A stretch of DNA of 20,539 nucleotides from Synergistaceae bacterium UBA6101 (lineage in GTDB: Bacteria; Synergistota; Synergistia; Synergistales; Synergistaceae): NCBI GenBank assembly GCA_002428495.1, contig DIWR01000027.1, positions 1 through 20,539 of the forward strand, written 5' to 3'. Shown here piece by piece: positions 1-7,055 of the stretch (position 1 is its first letter; each line of letters begins with the position of its first letter). The notes below the pieces were generated by a model, which was given only the letters and a program-made list of their open reading frames with translations, made no database searches and was not told the origin of the DNA. A program made the translations under genes and the position numbers.

Positions 1-411
1 CATCCCTTCCTGGAATGAAAGAGAGGGCAATAACGATCGGAGGGATGTCAAAGAGCTATGCTATGACTGGCTGGCGTATAGGATATGCTATGGGTCCTCA
101 TGTTCTTCTGAAGGCCATGCAGCTAACGGGAGTGCCCCATACGATAAGCGTGAACACGATGGTCCAGAGAGCTTCTGAATTTGCTCTTGATAACTGCGAT
201 GACATAGTAAGAGAGATCTCATCACTGTTCAGAGATCGTGTGAATTTTTCATACGAAAAATTCAGGAACTTGCCCGGAATAAAAACAGCGGAGCCAAAAG
301 GGAGCTTTTACCTTTTCCTTGATGTTTCCGAGACAGGCATGGACGGAGAAGAATTCGCCGATAAGGTTCTTAAAGAAGCAGGGGTGGTCACAATACCCGG
401 AGCCTCTTTCG

Positions 412-425
412 GACGTTGTACAGTC
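412..425 (+). repeat. Left terminal inverted repeat of the IS
   Basis: GACGTTGTACAGTC is the exact reverse complement of 2313-2326. Aminotransferase homology stops at this point. Confidence 0.85.
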
Positions 426-459
426 GATATGACAAAAGCAAACACAAGAAACGATACAG

Positions 460-483
460 ACCAGCCTCCGGGCTGGTTTTTTG
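460..483 (+). terminator. Rho-independent terminator inside the IS left end
   Basis: A 7-bp stem ACCAGCC/GGCTGGT closes a TCCG loop, which is a UNCG-type stable tetraloop in RNA, and is followed by a run of six T (477-482). It lies between the IS left end and the transposase start. It would therefore end transcripts entering from the aminotransferase side and limit read-through expression of the transposase, a known IS self-control strategy. Confidence 0.85.
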
Positions 484-518
484 CTATTCTGAATCCAATA
501 AACTTTATAAATCATGCG

Positions 519-532
519 GTACAACTTTCTAT
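519..532 (+). repeat. Subterminal IS repeat, copy 1
   Basis: GTACAACTTTCTAT recurs in direct orientation as GTACAACTTTTTAT at 2239-2252 (13 of 14 identical). The two copies bracket the transposase gene inside the terminal repeats. The core GTACAAC is also the reverse complement of the GTTGTAC inside the terminal repeats, so these may be extra transposase contacts. Confidence 0.5.
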
Positions 533-580
533 TATACATATCATATATTACTCTTTACATCCTGTGTTTTATGATATACA

Positions 581-2239
581 ATGCGGTACATGAATATCAG
601 GGAGACCAAAACAAAAAACAAATATGGCTCTGCTTATACCTATCTGCAGCTTGTACATAACCACAGGGATAAAGTCACCGGCAAGACTGTTACCAAGGTC
701 TTTCTTAACCTGGGGCGAAAGGATAAACTGTCCACTGAGTTTATCCGAAGTATTGTCGAAAATCTTAGTTCCCTTCTGGATGTCCCTTCGAATACTTTGG
801 GCACTTCTGTTCCTTTTGTCTTTCATAAAAGCAAGCAGCTGGGCGGTCCTTTTCTTTTAGATGCCTTGTGGAAGAAGCTGGGAATGGGACTTGCCGTTTC
901 AAAACTTGTCTCGGACAGGAGCTTCCGCTCTCCCGTAGAACGGATGTGTTTTGCTCTTGTCGCAGGGAGAATACTTGACCATAGTTCGAAGCTGTCGCTT
1001 GAACATTGGATCGAGAACCTGGCTTATGTTAGAGGGCTTGCTTCCGTGGATGTCCATTCCCTCTACCGCGTGATGGATTTTATGTTTGGATCAGGGGAGA
1101 GGATACAGCAGTCTATATTTAAGTCTGTAGCAAAAAATGCAAAGCTCGATGTGGATGTTATTTTTCTGGATACCACGAATACTTATTTTGAGTGCAAACC
1201 GGACACCGGCGTTGAGTCCCTGAAGAAGCTTGGGTATAGCAAGGACAAGCATCCTGAACTCCCATTGGTTTCTATTGCTTTTGCCGTTACGAGGGATGGG
1301 ATCCCTGTGCGTCATTGGGTTTTCCCCGGCAATACCGGCGACCAGAGTATCGTTGAAAGGGTAAAGGATGACCTGTCTGACTGGAACCTTGGCAATGTGG
1401 TCATGGTGGAGGACGCAGGTTTTAACAGTGATGACAACAGACGTGTATTAAGGCGCGAATGCGGTGATTATATCATCGGGGAGAAACTGCGCACCGGCAG
1501 CAGGGGCGCAGCCGTTGAGGCGCTTCACAGGCATGGCCGGTACAAGGAGATACGCGGCGGGCTCTTTATAAAGGATGTTATGGTGGATGAGGGATCCGCA
1601 ACGCAGCGGCGTTATGTTATTGTTAAAAATTCGGAAGCTGAAAAGCACGACAGGCTTGTCCGTGAGGATATAGTAAAAGAAGTTCAGTTCAGGCTTGACT
1701 CGCTTGCTCAGACAGAAGGAGAGGCCCATACAAAGGCGGCCTGTGCCCTGAGGTCCCATGGTACTTTTGGCAGGTACGTAAGGCAGAGCAAAAGCGGGGT
1801 TCTTTCATTAGATCGGGAGAAGATAGCAGAGGATTCCCTTCTTGATGGCAAATTCCTTGTCAGTGCCTCCAACATGAAGATGAAGGCCGAAGATATCGTA
1901 ATGGGTTATAAGCAGCTATGGGTAATAGAACGTCTGTTCAGGGACATGAAGAATATTCTGAACATACGGCCTGTCTATCACAGGCTTGAGGAAAGAATAA
2001 AATGCCATGTCCTTATCTGCTGGATGGCAATGATACTGATACGGGTCGCGGAAAACGAGACAGGGATGACCTGGCACAGAATAGAAAAAGCAATGTCCTG
2101 TATTACCGCAGGGGCTATCGAATCCGGTGGCTATACCTCTTGGATAACCTCTGATATTACAGCCGAAGCGGTTGAGATATTTGAAAAACTGAAGATTACT
2201 CCTCCTCAAAACATACTCTCCGTAGAGAAAAACTCGTAG
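581..2239 (+). CDS. IS1634-like (IS4 superfamily) DDE transposase
   Basis: A 552-aa protein of the usual length for IS1634-family transposases, which cut and paste their own element. The DDE triad is readable: D197 in VIFLDTTNTYFE, D278 in VVMVEDAGF, and E450 in the Y-(2)-x-(3)-E-(6)-K signature (Y443, E450, K457; the usual Arg is Leu446). A beta-strand-rich insertion sits between the second D and the E, as in IS4-type enzymes. The N-terminus (RETKTKNKYGSAYTYLQLV) resembles the family's leader. ATG 581 is the first in-frame start; ATG 590 (MNIRETK) is an alternative and neither has a strong ribosome site, which fits low expression. The reading frame is intact, so the element may still be active. 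Confidence 0.93.
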   Translation: MRYMNIRETKTKNKYGSAYTYLQLVHNHRDKVTGKTVTKVFLNLGRKDKLSTEFIRSIVENLSSLLDVPSNTLGTSVPFVFHKSKQLGGPFLLDALWKKLGMGLAVSKLVSDRSFRSPVERMCFALVAGRILDHSSKLSLEHWIENLAYVRGLASVDVHSLYRVMDFMFGSGERIQQSIFKSVAKNAKLDVDVIFLDTTNTYFECKPDTGVESLKKLGYSKDKHPELPLVSIAFAVTRDGIPVRHWVFPGNTGDQSIVERVKDDLSDWNLGNVVMVEDAGFNSDDNRRVLRRECGDYIIGEKLRTGSRGAAVEALHRHGRYKEIRGGLFIKDVMVDEGSATQRRYVIVKNSEAEKHDRLVREDIVKEVQFRLDSLAQTEGEAHTKAACALRSHGTFGRYVRQSKSGVLSLDREKIAEDSLLDGKFLVSASNMKMKAEDIVMGYKQLWVIERLFRDMKNILNIRPVYHRLEERIKCHVLICWMAMILIRVAENETGMTWHRIEKAMSCITAGAIESGGYTSWITSDITAEAVEIFEKLKITPPQNILSVEKNS

Positions 2240-2252
2240 TACAACTTTTTAT
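2239..2252 (+). repeat. Subterminal IS repeat, copy 2
   Basis: GTACAACTTTTTAT overlaps the last base of the transposase stop codon region and matches 519-532 in direct orientation. A looser match continues into TATCAT on both sides. Confidence 0.5.
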
Positions 2253-2815
2253 AAAGGATATATCATGTAAATACAGTCTATGACTACATTGGCTGGATTT
2301 TCCTGTACCGCTGACTGTACAACGTCAGCCGAAGCGTATACAGAGAGATTCTTGTGTCCTCTTGCGGAAGAGACTGAAGCGGTATTTATTATTCTGCCCC
2401 ATTTGTTCTCTTTCATTACTTTCGCAGTTTCGCAGGCAATGAAAAAGGGAGCTTTGAGGTCTATTTCGATCAGCCTGTCCCAATCTTCTTCAGTGCATTC
2501 GACCGCCGGTTTGTGTATGGAAAAGCCGGCGTGGTTACAGAGTATATCGATCCCACCAAGGATACCTGACGTTCTCTCCACCATATCCGCTATTTTTGAA
2601 ACATCTGAAAGGTCACATTGTATAAATTCTGACTTACTTCCATAAGACCTGCATCTTTTTAGGACATCTTCGGCTCTTTGCAGATCTCTTCCTGATATTA
2701 CAATATCAGCCCCGCATGCTGCAAATGCGCATGCGAACTCGGCTCCTAATGTTCCTGTCCCTCCGGTAACAAGGACTTTCTTGCTTTTGAAATCAAATAA
2801 ATTTTTATAGTCCAT
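2249..2815 (-). pseudogene. Short-chain dehydrogenase/reductase (SDR), 3'-truncated by the IS
   Basis: A classical SDR N-terminal Rossmann half. It shows the NAD(P) motif TGGTGTLG (residues 17-24), NHAG (94-97), the catalytic serine in NTASVSS (S147) and the catalytic tyrosine Y160. The YxxxK lysine expected at 164 is replaced by Asp, because the IS terminal repeat begins at that codon. The final 25 residues are read from IS sequence to a stop at 2249. About 80-90 family residues (the C-terminal half) are missing, so the protein should be inactive. ATG 2815 (MDYKNLF) is chosen because family similarity starts there and an AGGCG lies upstream; the open frame continues to ATG 2947 without family similarity. 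The original substrate is unknown. Confidence 0.88.
2313..2326 (-). repeat. Right terminal inverted repeat of the IS
   Basis: GACTGTACAACGTC is the exact reverse complement of 412-425. SDR homology on the minus strand stops immediately outside it. Confidence 0.85.
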
Positions 2816-2977
2816 ATTATCAGGTCGCCTTTCCTGATAGTTAAGATAACTTTGATGACGCACAAAATTCTTTTCTCGATTCCCCGATACTGCTATTATA
2901 TCTGAGTCAATGTCTATAATGAATAACCGGAATATGGATCTTCGCATAATTTTTCAGGCATGGGGAGGAAATCAGAA

Positions 2978-3751
2978 ATGAAAGTTGAATATTATGTTTT
3001 TTCCGGGACCGGCAATACTCTTACGATAGCAAAGGAAGTCGGCAGAAGGCTTGAAGAAAATGGAAATGAAGTCAACTTACATATGATAGGCAAATTCAAT
3101 TCCTTCAGGATGTCTGGTGAGAGTGTTCTCGGCCTTGCTTTCCCGATCGCTTTTTTTTCATCATATCCCCTTGTTCTGAGATTTATTGCTTCACTGCCTG
3201 AGGGTAAGGGGAGATATATATTTATGACTGCGACGATGGGCGGCTCCGCTCTCGGAGCTGAAGGGAAGTTCAGAAGACTTGTCAGACAAAAAGGCTATAA
3301 GCCGATGGGCTCAGAGTTGTTTGTGATGCCGGGCAACTACAACAACGGAGTTATCCCTGTTGAAAAAAATCAGGAATTGATCTCTGCAGCACTTGAGAAA
3401 GCGAGGTCGTTTGCCGATAAACTGTCGGAAGGTAAAGCATCCTGGAACCGCGGCATACCTCTCATTCCGTCGATGTGGTACAAACTGGTCTCGAGTGGTA
3501 GATCACTGAGGTTCTTTTACAGGATGTTCCCGATAATGGTGGATAACGATAAGTGCATGAAGTGCAATAGGTGCCTGGAAAACTGTCCTGTAGGAGCTAT
3601 CAACAAAAAAGGGGAGTATCCGTTTATCAACAAAAACCTCTGTGAGTCATGCCAGAGGTGTGTGGCCTTCTGTCCCGCCCATGCGATAGTAGTCCCCGGA
3701 AAGCCGGCCGAACAGTACAGAGCCGTGGAGTTTGAAGAATTCCAGATTTGA
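2978..3751 (+). CDS. EFR1-like flavodoxin/ferredoxin fusion protein (flavodoxin fold plus two [4Fe-4S] clusters)
   Basis: A 257-aa predicted electron carrier or small redox enzyme. The N-terminal flavodoxin-like domain carries the FMN phosphate loop FSGTGNT (residues 8-14). The C-terminus has two ferredoxin motifs, C193-x2-C196-x2-C199-x3-CP203 and C222-x2-C225-x2-C228-x3-CP232, each suited to a [4Fe-4S] cluster. This architecture is named EFR1 in family databases and is common in strict anaerobes; its physiological partner is unknown. ATG 2978 is preferred over ATG 2960 because GGGGAGG (2962-2968) sits 9 nt before it and the flavodoxin strand starts there. A TATAAT at 2915-2920 could be a -10 box, but no convincing -35 is seen. 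It is transcribed divergently from the truncated SDR and stands alone. Confidence 0.88.
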   Translation: MKVEYYVFSGTGNTLTIAKEVGRRLEENGNEVNLHMIGKFNSFRMSGESVLGLAFPIAFFSSYPLVLRFIASLPEGKGRYIFMTATMGGSALGAEGKFRRLVRQKGYKPMGSELFVMPGNYNNGVIPVEKNQELISAALEKARSFADKLSEGKASWNRGIPLIPSMWYKLVSSGRSLRFFYRMFPIMVDNDKCMKCNRCLENCPVGAINKKGEYPFINKNLCESCQRCVAFCPAHAIVVPGKPAEQYRAVEFEEFQI

Positions 3752-3768
3752 GCCCGCTTTTCAATGAC

Positions 3769-3835
3769 GATCCTGCAACAGAGGATCCGCCCTAATAACC
3801 AACTATGACTGGTACTGGAACGAGCAGGACAGTAC
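3769..3835. other. Two small inverted repeats in the convergent intergenic gap
   Basis: GATCCT/AGGATC (3769-3774 and 3782-3787) and GTACTG/CAGTAC (3812-3817 and 3830-3835) lie between the convergent EFR1-like and small-protein genes. Neither is followed by a T-run on either strand, so they are poor intrinsic terminators. They are recorded as possible transcript-end structures only. Nothing else is recognised in 3752-3937. Confidence 0.25.
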
Positions 3836-3937
3836 TCAACTCATTCTAATGCTCTTTTTATGTTAATTTTGACTCAAACTTCACATCGTTCTCCTTGATC
3901 TTTATTAACAGAGGTGGCTATATGTCGGAATAGTTTT

Positions 3938-4099
3938 CTATCTGTCCTCATTTTCGGGTTCGAATTCCAGATCATTTGCAATTGCACATTCGTTGCATAC
4001 GATCACGATCTCTCCGTCAGGAGCTACTGCTTCATGGAAGAGGTCGCAGCATTCGTGAAGCGCTTTTCCGCACAGGGTGCAGCTAAGCATTTTTATCAT
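3938..4099 (-). CDS. Small cysteine-rich (zinc ribbon-like) protein, 53 aa
   Basis: Not recognised as a named family. The protein has a CTLC knuckle near the N-terminus, then HECC, then CNEC near residue 35, and an acidic tail (EFEPENEDR). CxxC...CxxC spacing of about 25 residues fits a structural zinc ribbon. Two starts are possible: ATG 4099 (MIKMLSC), preceded by GGAAG 6 nt upstream, and ATG 4090 (MLSC). Both overlap the 3' end of the upstream methyltransferase (stop at 4083), so translation is probably coupled to it. It is the last gene of the minus-strand group, and its function may relate to the methyltransferase, though this is inference from position only. Confidence 0.6.
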   Translation of the reverse strand: MIKMLSCTLCGKALHECCDLFHEAVAPDGEIVIVCNECAIANDLEFEPENEDR

Positions 4100-4700
4100 C
4101 CCTTTCTTCCGGATCGATATGGTCTTTAATATCTGTGCACTCATAAACGAACGCAGGAGGAAAATTCAATAGAACAAATTTTGCATTTACATTATTAAAA
4201 ATATTTTCAAAACTTTCCTTCATATGAAGTGAGTATTGATAAGCTATAAAACTGCCTTTAGGGTCTAAGTGTTTAATTATTCCGTTGATTATTTTGTCTG
4301 TGATATTTTTTGGCAATACCGTATATGGAAGGCTTGAAATAATCAGATCAACATGTTTCAGCCCTTCAGATTCAAGAATATCAGATAGATCTACTGCATC
4401 AGAATATATATTCAGGCCTGTTTTAACCTGAAGAAGCCTTCGAAGTTCCGGCTCTTTCTCAAAGACATACAGCTTGGTGTGGCATTTGATCCTCTTAATT
4501 ATCTCTGTTGTAAAGACTCCTGTACCTGCTCCGAACTCAACAGCGGTTCTGACCTTCTCCCATTTTACACTGCTTAAAATCGACTCTGTCAGGTAAGGAG
4601 AGCTTGGCGCAATGCTTCCGATGCTCCTTGGATCAGAACAGAATTTTTTTATAAAAAGCATTTTTTCCCGTATATTATCATCGATCTGGTTTATTTCCAT
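4083..4700 (-). CDS. SAM-dependent methyltransferase, phospholipid N-methyltransferase (COG3963)-like
   Basis: A 205-aa Rossmann-fold methyltransferase. SAM-binding motif I is EFGAGTGVFT (residues 55-64). The acidic residue at the end of strand 2 is E81 (VFEKEPE), and motif IV is SSLPY (122-126). The N-terminal signature DPRSIGSIAPSSPYLTESI (23-41) is characteristic of the PmtA/COG3963 group, related to rRNA adenine dimethylases. Known members methylate phosphatidylethanolamine at the membrane face, but many homologues have no assigned substrate, so the substrate here is inferred. No membrane segment is seen. AAGGA lies 9 nt before the ATG. It follows the flavin reductase gene by 36 nt on the same strand and overlaps the small cysteine-rich gene. 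Confidence 0.8.
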   Translation of the reverse strand: MEINQIDDNIREKMLFIKKFCSDPRSIGSIAPSSPYLTESILSSVKWEKVRTAVEFGAGTGVFTTEIIKRIKCHTKLYVFEKEPELRRLLQVKTGLNIYSDAVDLSDILESEGLKHVDLIISSLPYTVLPKNITDKIINGIIKHLDPKGSFIAYQYSLHMKESFENIFNNVNAKFVLLNFPPAFVYECTDIKDHIDPEERDDKNA

Positions 4701-4736
4701 AATTATTTGTCCTTGAAGTTATTTTTGATCCATATT

Positions 4737-5309
4737 TTAGATTTTATCGGTTACTTTTTTTACTGAATAACCAAATGTCCCAAGCTGTCTTCCAAGCGAG
4801 AAATATTTACCATGGCTTGTTGCGACTAACCGGGCTTTTTCAAGATGGAGTCTGCCATGGCTGTCGATAAGCTTTTCATCTGCGTTTACCGCAACAATTT
4901 TTGAAAGGAACATGTCATGAGTACCGAGCCTGAGTATGCGATCTACGCGGCATTCCAGGCTGAGCGGACTTTCTTCTATCATGGGCGCGCTTACCTCAGA
5001 CGCCGGGATCGCGGTTATTGACGGCAGTGCAAATTTGTCTATGTCCCTTCCGGACTTTACACCACAGTAATCGGCAGTCCATATCAGTGCCTCCGTAGTG
5101 AGGTTAATTACAAACTCTGAAGAAGCCGTTATCAGTTCGTGCGAGTAACGCTCCGGTCTGACTGATATGTAGGTCATTGCCGGATCGGAATTTACGATGC
5201 CGGTCCAGGCTACTGTTATGACATTAGGTCTTTCCATCGTACCGCACGAGACCATGACGGGCGGGATAGGATAAAGCATGGTCCCAGGTTTCCATGTCAC
5301 TTTTCCCAA
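4737..5309 (-). CDS. Flavin reductase-like / FMN-binding split-barrel protein
   Basis: A 190-aa protein of the flavin reductase-like family (DIM6/NTAB type). The opening VTWKPGTMLYPIPPVMVSCG, then NVITVAWTGIVNSDPAMTYISVRPERYSHELI, and FVINL are family landmarks for binding FMN in a homodimeric split barrel. Members reduce free flavin with NAD(P)H or act as FMN proteins in anaerobes. I choose TTG 5309 as the start because GGAAAGGGG lies 8 nt upstream and homology begins there. The open frame reaches ATG 5402, but those 31 residues do not look conserved. A TATAAT lies at 5382-5387 on the minus strand without a clear -35. It heads the minus-strand group and is divergent from the ABC permease, so it could support a flavin-dependent step on the transported compound. 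That link is speculative. Confidence 0.83.
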   Translation of the reverse strand: MGKVTWKPGTMLYPIPPVMVSCGTMERPNVITVAWTGIVNSDPAMTYISVRPERYSHELITASSEFVINLTTEALIWTADYCGVKSGRDIDKFALPSITAIPASEVSAPMIEESPLSLECRVDRILRLGTHDMFLSKIVAVNADEKLIDSHGRLHLEKARLVATSHGKYFSLGRQLGTFGYSVKKVTDKI

Positions 5310-5418
5310 TTTATCTGCCCCTTTCCGATGATTTCTGAGTTCTGTCTGCAGCATAATATTTTGGTGCTGCGGATGTTCGTAATTATAGATTAACACAAAC
5401 ACTGCTCATTTAGTATGC

Positions 5419-5448
5419 TTATCAGCTAAAAAAAATGTACAATATAAT
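5419..5448 (+). promoter_or_regulatory. Candidate sigma70-type promoter for the ABC transporter pair
   Basis: TTATCA (5419-5424, four of six consensus bases) is followed after 18 nt by a perfect TATAAT (5443-5448). The transcript would start near 5455 and leave an almost leaderless message, overlapping the GGGAG ribosome site at 5449-5453. That short leader weakens the call. Confidence 0.4.
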
Positions 5449-5462
5449 GGGAGTGTGAGGGA

Positions 5463-6227
5463 ATGAAATTCAAAAATAAGAATTTTATGGAAAGCGGCCT
5501 GATAGCACCTGCAGTGTTGTTGCTGTTTTGGTGGGCAGGTTCAAACGCAGGCTGGTGGAATGCTTTTCTTCTCCCTTCTCCGGAAAAAGTCATTGATTCT
5601 TTCGTCCTGTCGATTCAGAACGGCGAGCTGCAAAAGCACGTCTGGGCTAGTCTTGAGAGGATCATAATAGGATTCGGGCTCTCTGCGTCCATTGCGCTTT
5701 CGCTTGCGCTTCTCTGCTCATGGTTCCCGCCCTTGCAGGTACAGCTTGAGCCCACACTGGAATTTTTGAGGCATATACCGCCCATGTCGGTCATTCCCAT
5801 GCTTATCCTCTGGTTTGGGATAGGAGAGGCTCCGAAGATAATTCTTATAATCCTTGCTACATTTTTCCCTGTGTTCATGAACGCACTTCAGGGCATAAGG
5901 GACTGCGATCCCAAATTGATCGAGGTGGCGACGGTATTTGGCTACAAAAAATGGCATCAGTTCAAGTTTGTCATACTGCCTTCGGCGATACCTTCAATAC
6001 TCACCGGACTCAGACTTGGTCTTGGTTACAGCTGGCGCTCACTCGTGGCTGCGGAGCTTGTTGCGGCATCTTCAGGGCTGGGGTATATGATACTTGATGC
6101 TGAACAGCTTTCCCGTTCGGACGTCGTCCTAATGGGTATATTTGTGATCGGAGCTCTGGGTGCTTTCCTGGACTATGGTTTCCTCTGGGCAATGAAGCAC
6201 TACCTGAAGAGAGGTATCGAAGCGTGA
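5463..6227 (+). CDS. ABC transporter permease, SsuC/TauC (nitrate/sulfonate/taurine) type
   Basis: A 254-aa inner-membrane permease with about six predicted membrane segments. The cytoplasmic EAA loop, which couples to the ATPase, is at about residues 155-190 (EVATVFGYKKWHQFKFVILP ... GLRLGLGYSWRSLVAAEL). The family imports sulfonates, nitrate, bicarbonate, aromatic or thiamine-precursor compounds using an extracytoplasmic binding protein, and the substrate cannot be read from the permease alone. ATG 5463 has GGGAG 9 nt upstream. The stop overlaps the GTG of the ATPase gene by 4 nt (GTGA), a sign of coupled translation. No binding-protein gene lies on either side within the window. Confidence 0.93.
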   Translation: MKFKNKNFMESGLIAPAVLLLFWWAGSNAGWWNAFLLPSPEKVIDSFVLSIQNGELQKHVWASLERIIIGFGLSASIALSLALLCSWFPPLQVQLEPTLEFLRHIPPMSVIPMLILWFGIGEAPKIILIILATFFPVFMNALQGIRDCDPKLIEVATVFGYKKWHQFKFVILPSAIPSILTGLRLGLGYSWRSLVAAELVAASSGLGYMILDAEQLSRSDVVLMGIFVIGALGAFLDYGFLWAMKHYLKRGIEA

Positions 6228-6967
6228 GCTGGCTCAGTATTGAAGACCTGAAAAAAAAGTATGCACTTGAAGATATGAATGTCGATGCCTTGAGTGGGAT
6301 CGATCTGGAAATAGATCAAGGCGGCTTTATCGTAATAGTAGGAAGGAGCGGTTCTGGCAAGACCACACTGCTCAGGATACTGGCAGGTCTTGAACAGCAG
6401 TCAGAGGGCAGAATAATATTTAAAGGCAGGGACTGCGATCAGGAACATCCGCTTCCCGTAGGGATGGTCTTTCAGGAGCCCCGCCTTCTTCCCTGGCTTT
6501 CTGTCGAAAACAATATCCTCTTTCCCTTTCATCCGGAAGGCAGGGCTAAAGATCTGCATTCAAAGGCAACCGACCTGTTGAAGATGCTCGGACTTGAGGA
6601 ATATGGAAATGCGATGCCGCACCAGCTTTCTGGAGGGATGGCACAGAGGGTAGCCCTAGGGAGGGCTCTGTCGTGTGATCCTGAAATAGTCCTTCTGGAT
6701 GAACCTCTCGGGGCACTGGATTATTTCACCAGAAGAGCACTGCAGCGTGAACTTGCCAGAATATATATGGAGGGAGGCAAAACCTTCCTTATGGTCACAC
6801 ACGATGTGGGGGAGGCGCTGAGGCTCGGAACACGTGTTATAGTGCTGAAAAAGGGAAAGATAGAGGCCTCCATCCCTATAGAGCTGGAATATCCAAGGGA
6901 CCGTCACAGCGAGACGTTCCAGTCTCTGCTTGACGAAGTTCTGGCGGCGCTTGATGACGCAGAGTGA
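6224..6967 (+). CDS. ABC transporter ATP-binding protein, SsuB/TauB type
   Basis: A 247-aa nucleotide-binding subunit that powers the adjacent permease. It is complete: Walker A GRSGSGKTT (residues 40-48), Q-loop VFQEP (Q84), ABC signature LSGGMAQ (135-141), Walker B IVLLDEP (155-161), D-loop ALD and switch histidine H193 in VTHD. The start is GTG 6224, overlapping the permease stop by 4 nt. The WLSVENNILFP segment after the Q-loop is typical of the nitrate/sulfonate/taurine subfamily. No clear terminator follows, and the next gene begins 89 nt downstream. Confidence 0.93.
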   Translation: MSWLSIEDLKKKYALEDMNVDALSGIDLEIDQGGFIVIVGRSGSGKTTLLRILAGLEQQSEGRIIFKGRDCDQEHPLPVGMVFQEPRLLPWLSVENNILFPFHPEGRAKDLHSKATDLLKMLGLEEYGNAMPHQLSGGMAQRVALGRALSCDPEIVLLDEPLGALDYFTRRALQRELARIYMEGGKTFLMVTHDVGEALRLGTRVIVLKKGKIEASIPIELEYPRDRHSETFQSLLDEVLAALDDAE

Positions 6968-7055
6968 AAAGGCTGACGACCATGTACTGTTTAAATTATG
7001 ACCAACATTATATAATTTTCTGCATTTCCTGAAATATTTTAAGGGGGACATCCGT

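Larger units (their letters stand above)
3..593 (+). pseudogene. Class I/II PLP-dependent aminotransferase, 5'-partial and truncated at the 3' end by an IS
   Basis: Visible residues match fold-type I aminotransferases of the aspartate/aromatic group. The motif SKSYAMTGWRIGYA holds the PLP Schiff-base lysine (codon 51-53), followed by a typical C-terminal small domain ending in PKGSFYLF and GVVTIPGASFG. The frame is open from the window edge, so the true start lies upstream. Native coding ends at about 411: the IS terminal repeat starts at 412, and the frame then runs about 60 codons through IS sequence and its terminator to a TGA at 591-593. Roughly 40 family-typical residues are missing, including the conserved arginine that binds the substrate alpha-carboxylate (the usual YVRxSxA region). 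The protein is therefore expected to be inactive. Substrate cannot be judged from this fragment. Confidence 0.88.
412..2326 (+). mobile_element. IS1634-like insertion sequence, 1915 bp
   Basis: The element is bounded by a perfect 14-bp inverted repeat, GACGTTGTACAGTC at 412-425 and its reverse complement at 2313-2326. It encloses one full-length transposase (581-2239). The ends are independently supported by gene homology: the left-flank aminotransferase loses family similarity at 411, and the right-flank dehydrogenase (minus strand) loses it at 2327, exactly at the YxxxK lysine codon. No direct target duplication flanks the ends (left ...CTCTTTCG, right AGCCGAAG...), and the two flanks belong to different genes. 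That points to recombination between copies or an adjacent deletion or inversion after insertion. The IS1634 family is known for long, variable target duplications, which makes their absence here more telling. Confidence 0.85.

Noticed and set aside
14..593. Reading the 192-aa frame as a complete small aminotransferase
   Set aside because: It lacks a true start (frame open from the window edge) and its last 60 codons are IS sequence.
2816..2947. N-terminal extension of the SDR from ATG 2947
   Set aside because: The extra residues show no SDR character, while MDYKNLFDF followed by VLVTGG is a normal family start.
3769..3835. Intrinsic terminators between convergent genes
   Set aside because: Stems are short and lack T-runs on either strand; kept only as weak inverted repeats.
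3858..3884. Mini-ORF on the minus strand preceded by AAGGAG
   Set aside because: Only eight codons; no independent evidence that it is translated.
3914..4129. Plus-strand frame opposite the small cysteine-rich gene
   Set aside because: It is antisense to the methyltransferase-linked gene, has no ribosome site at its start and no recognisable domain.
6968..7055. Promoter for the MBL-addB-addA group
   Set aside because: A TATAAT is present at 7011-7016, but no acceptable -35 at 16-18 nt; read-through from the ABC genes is equally possible.
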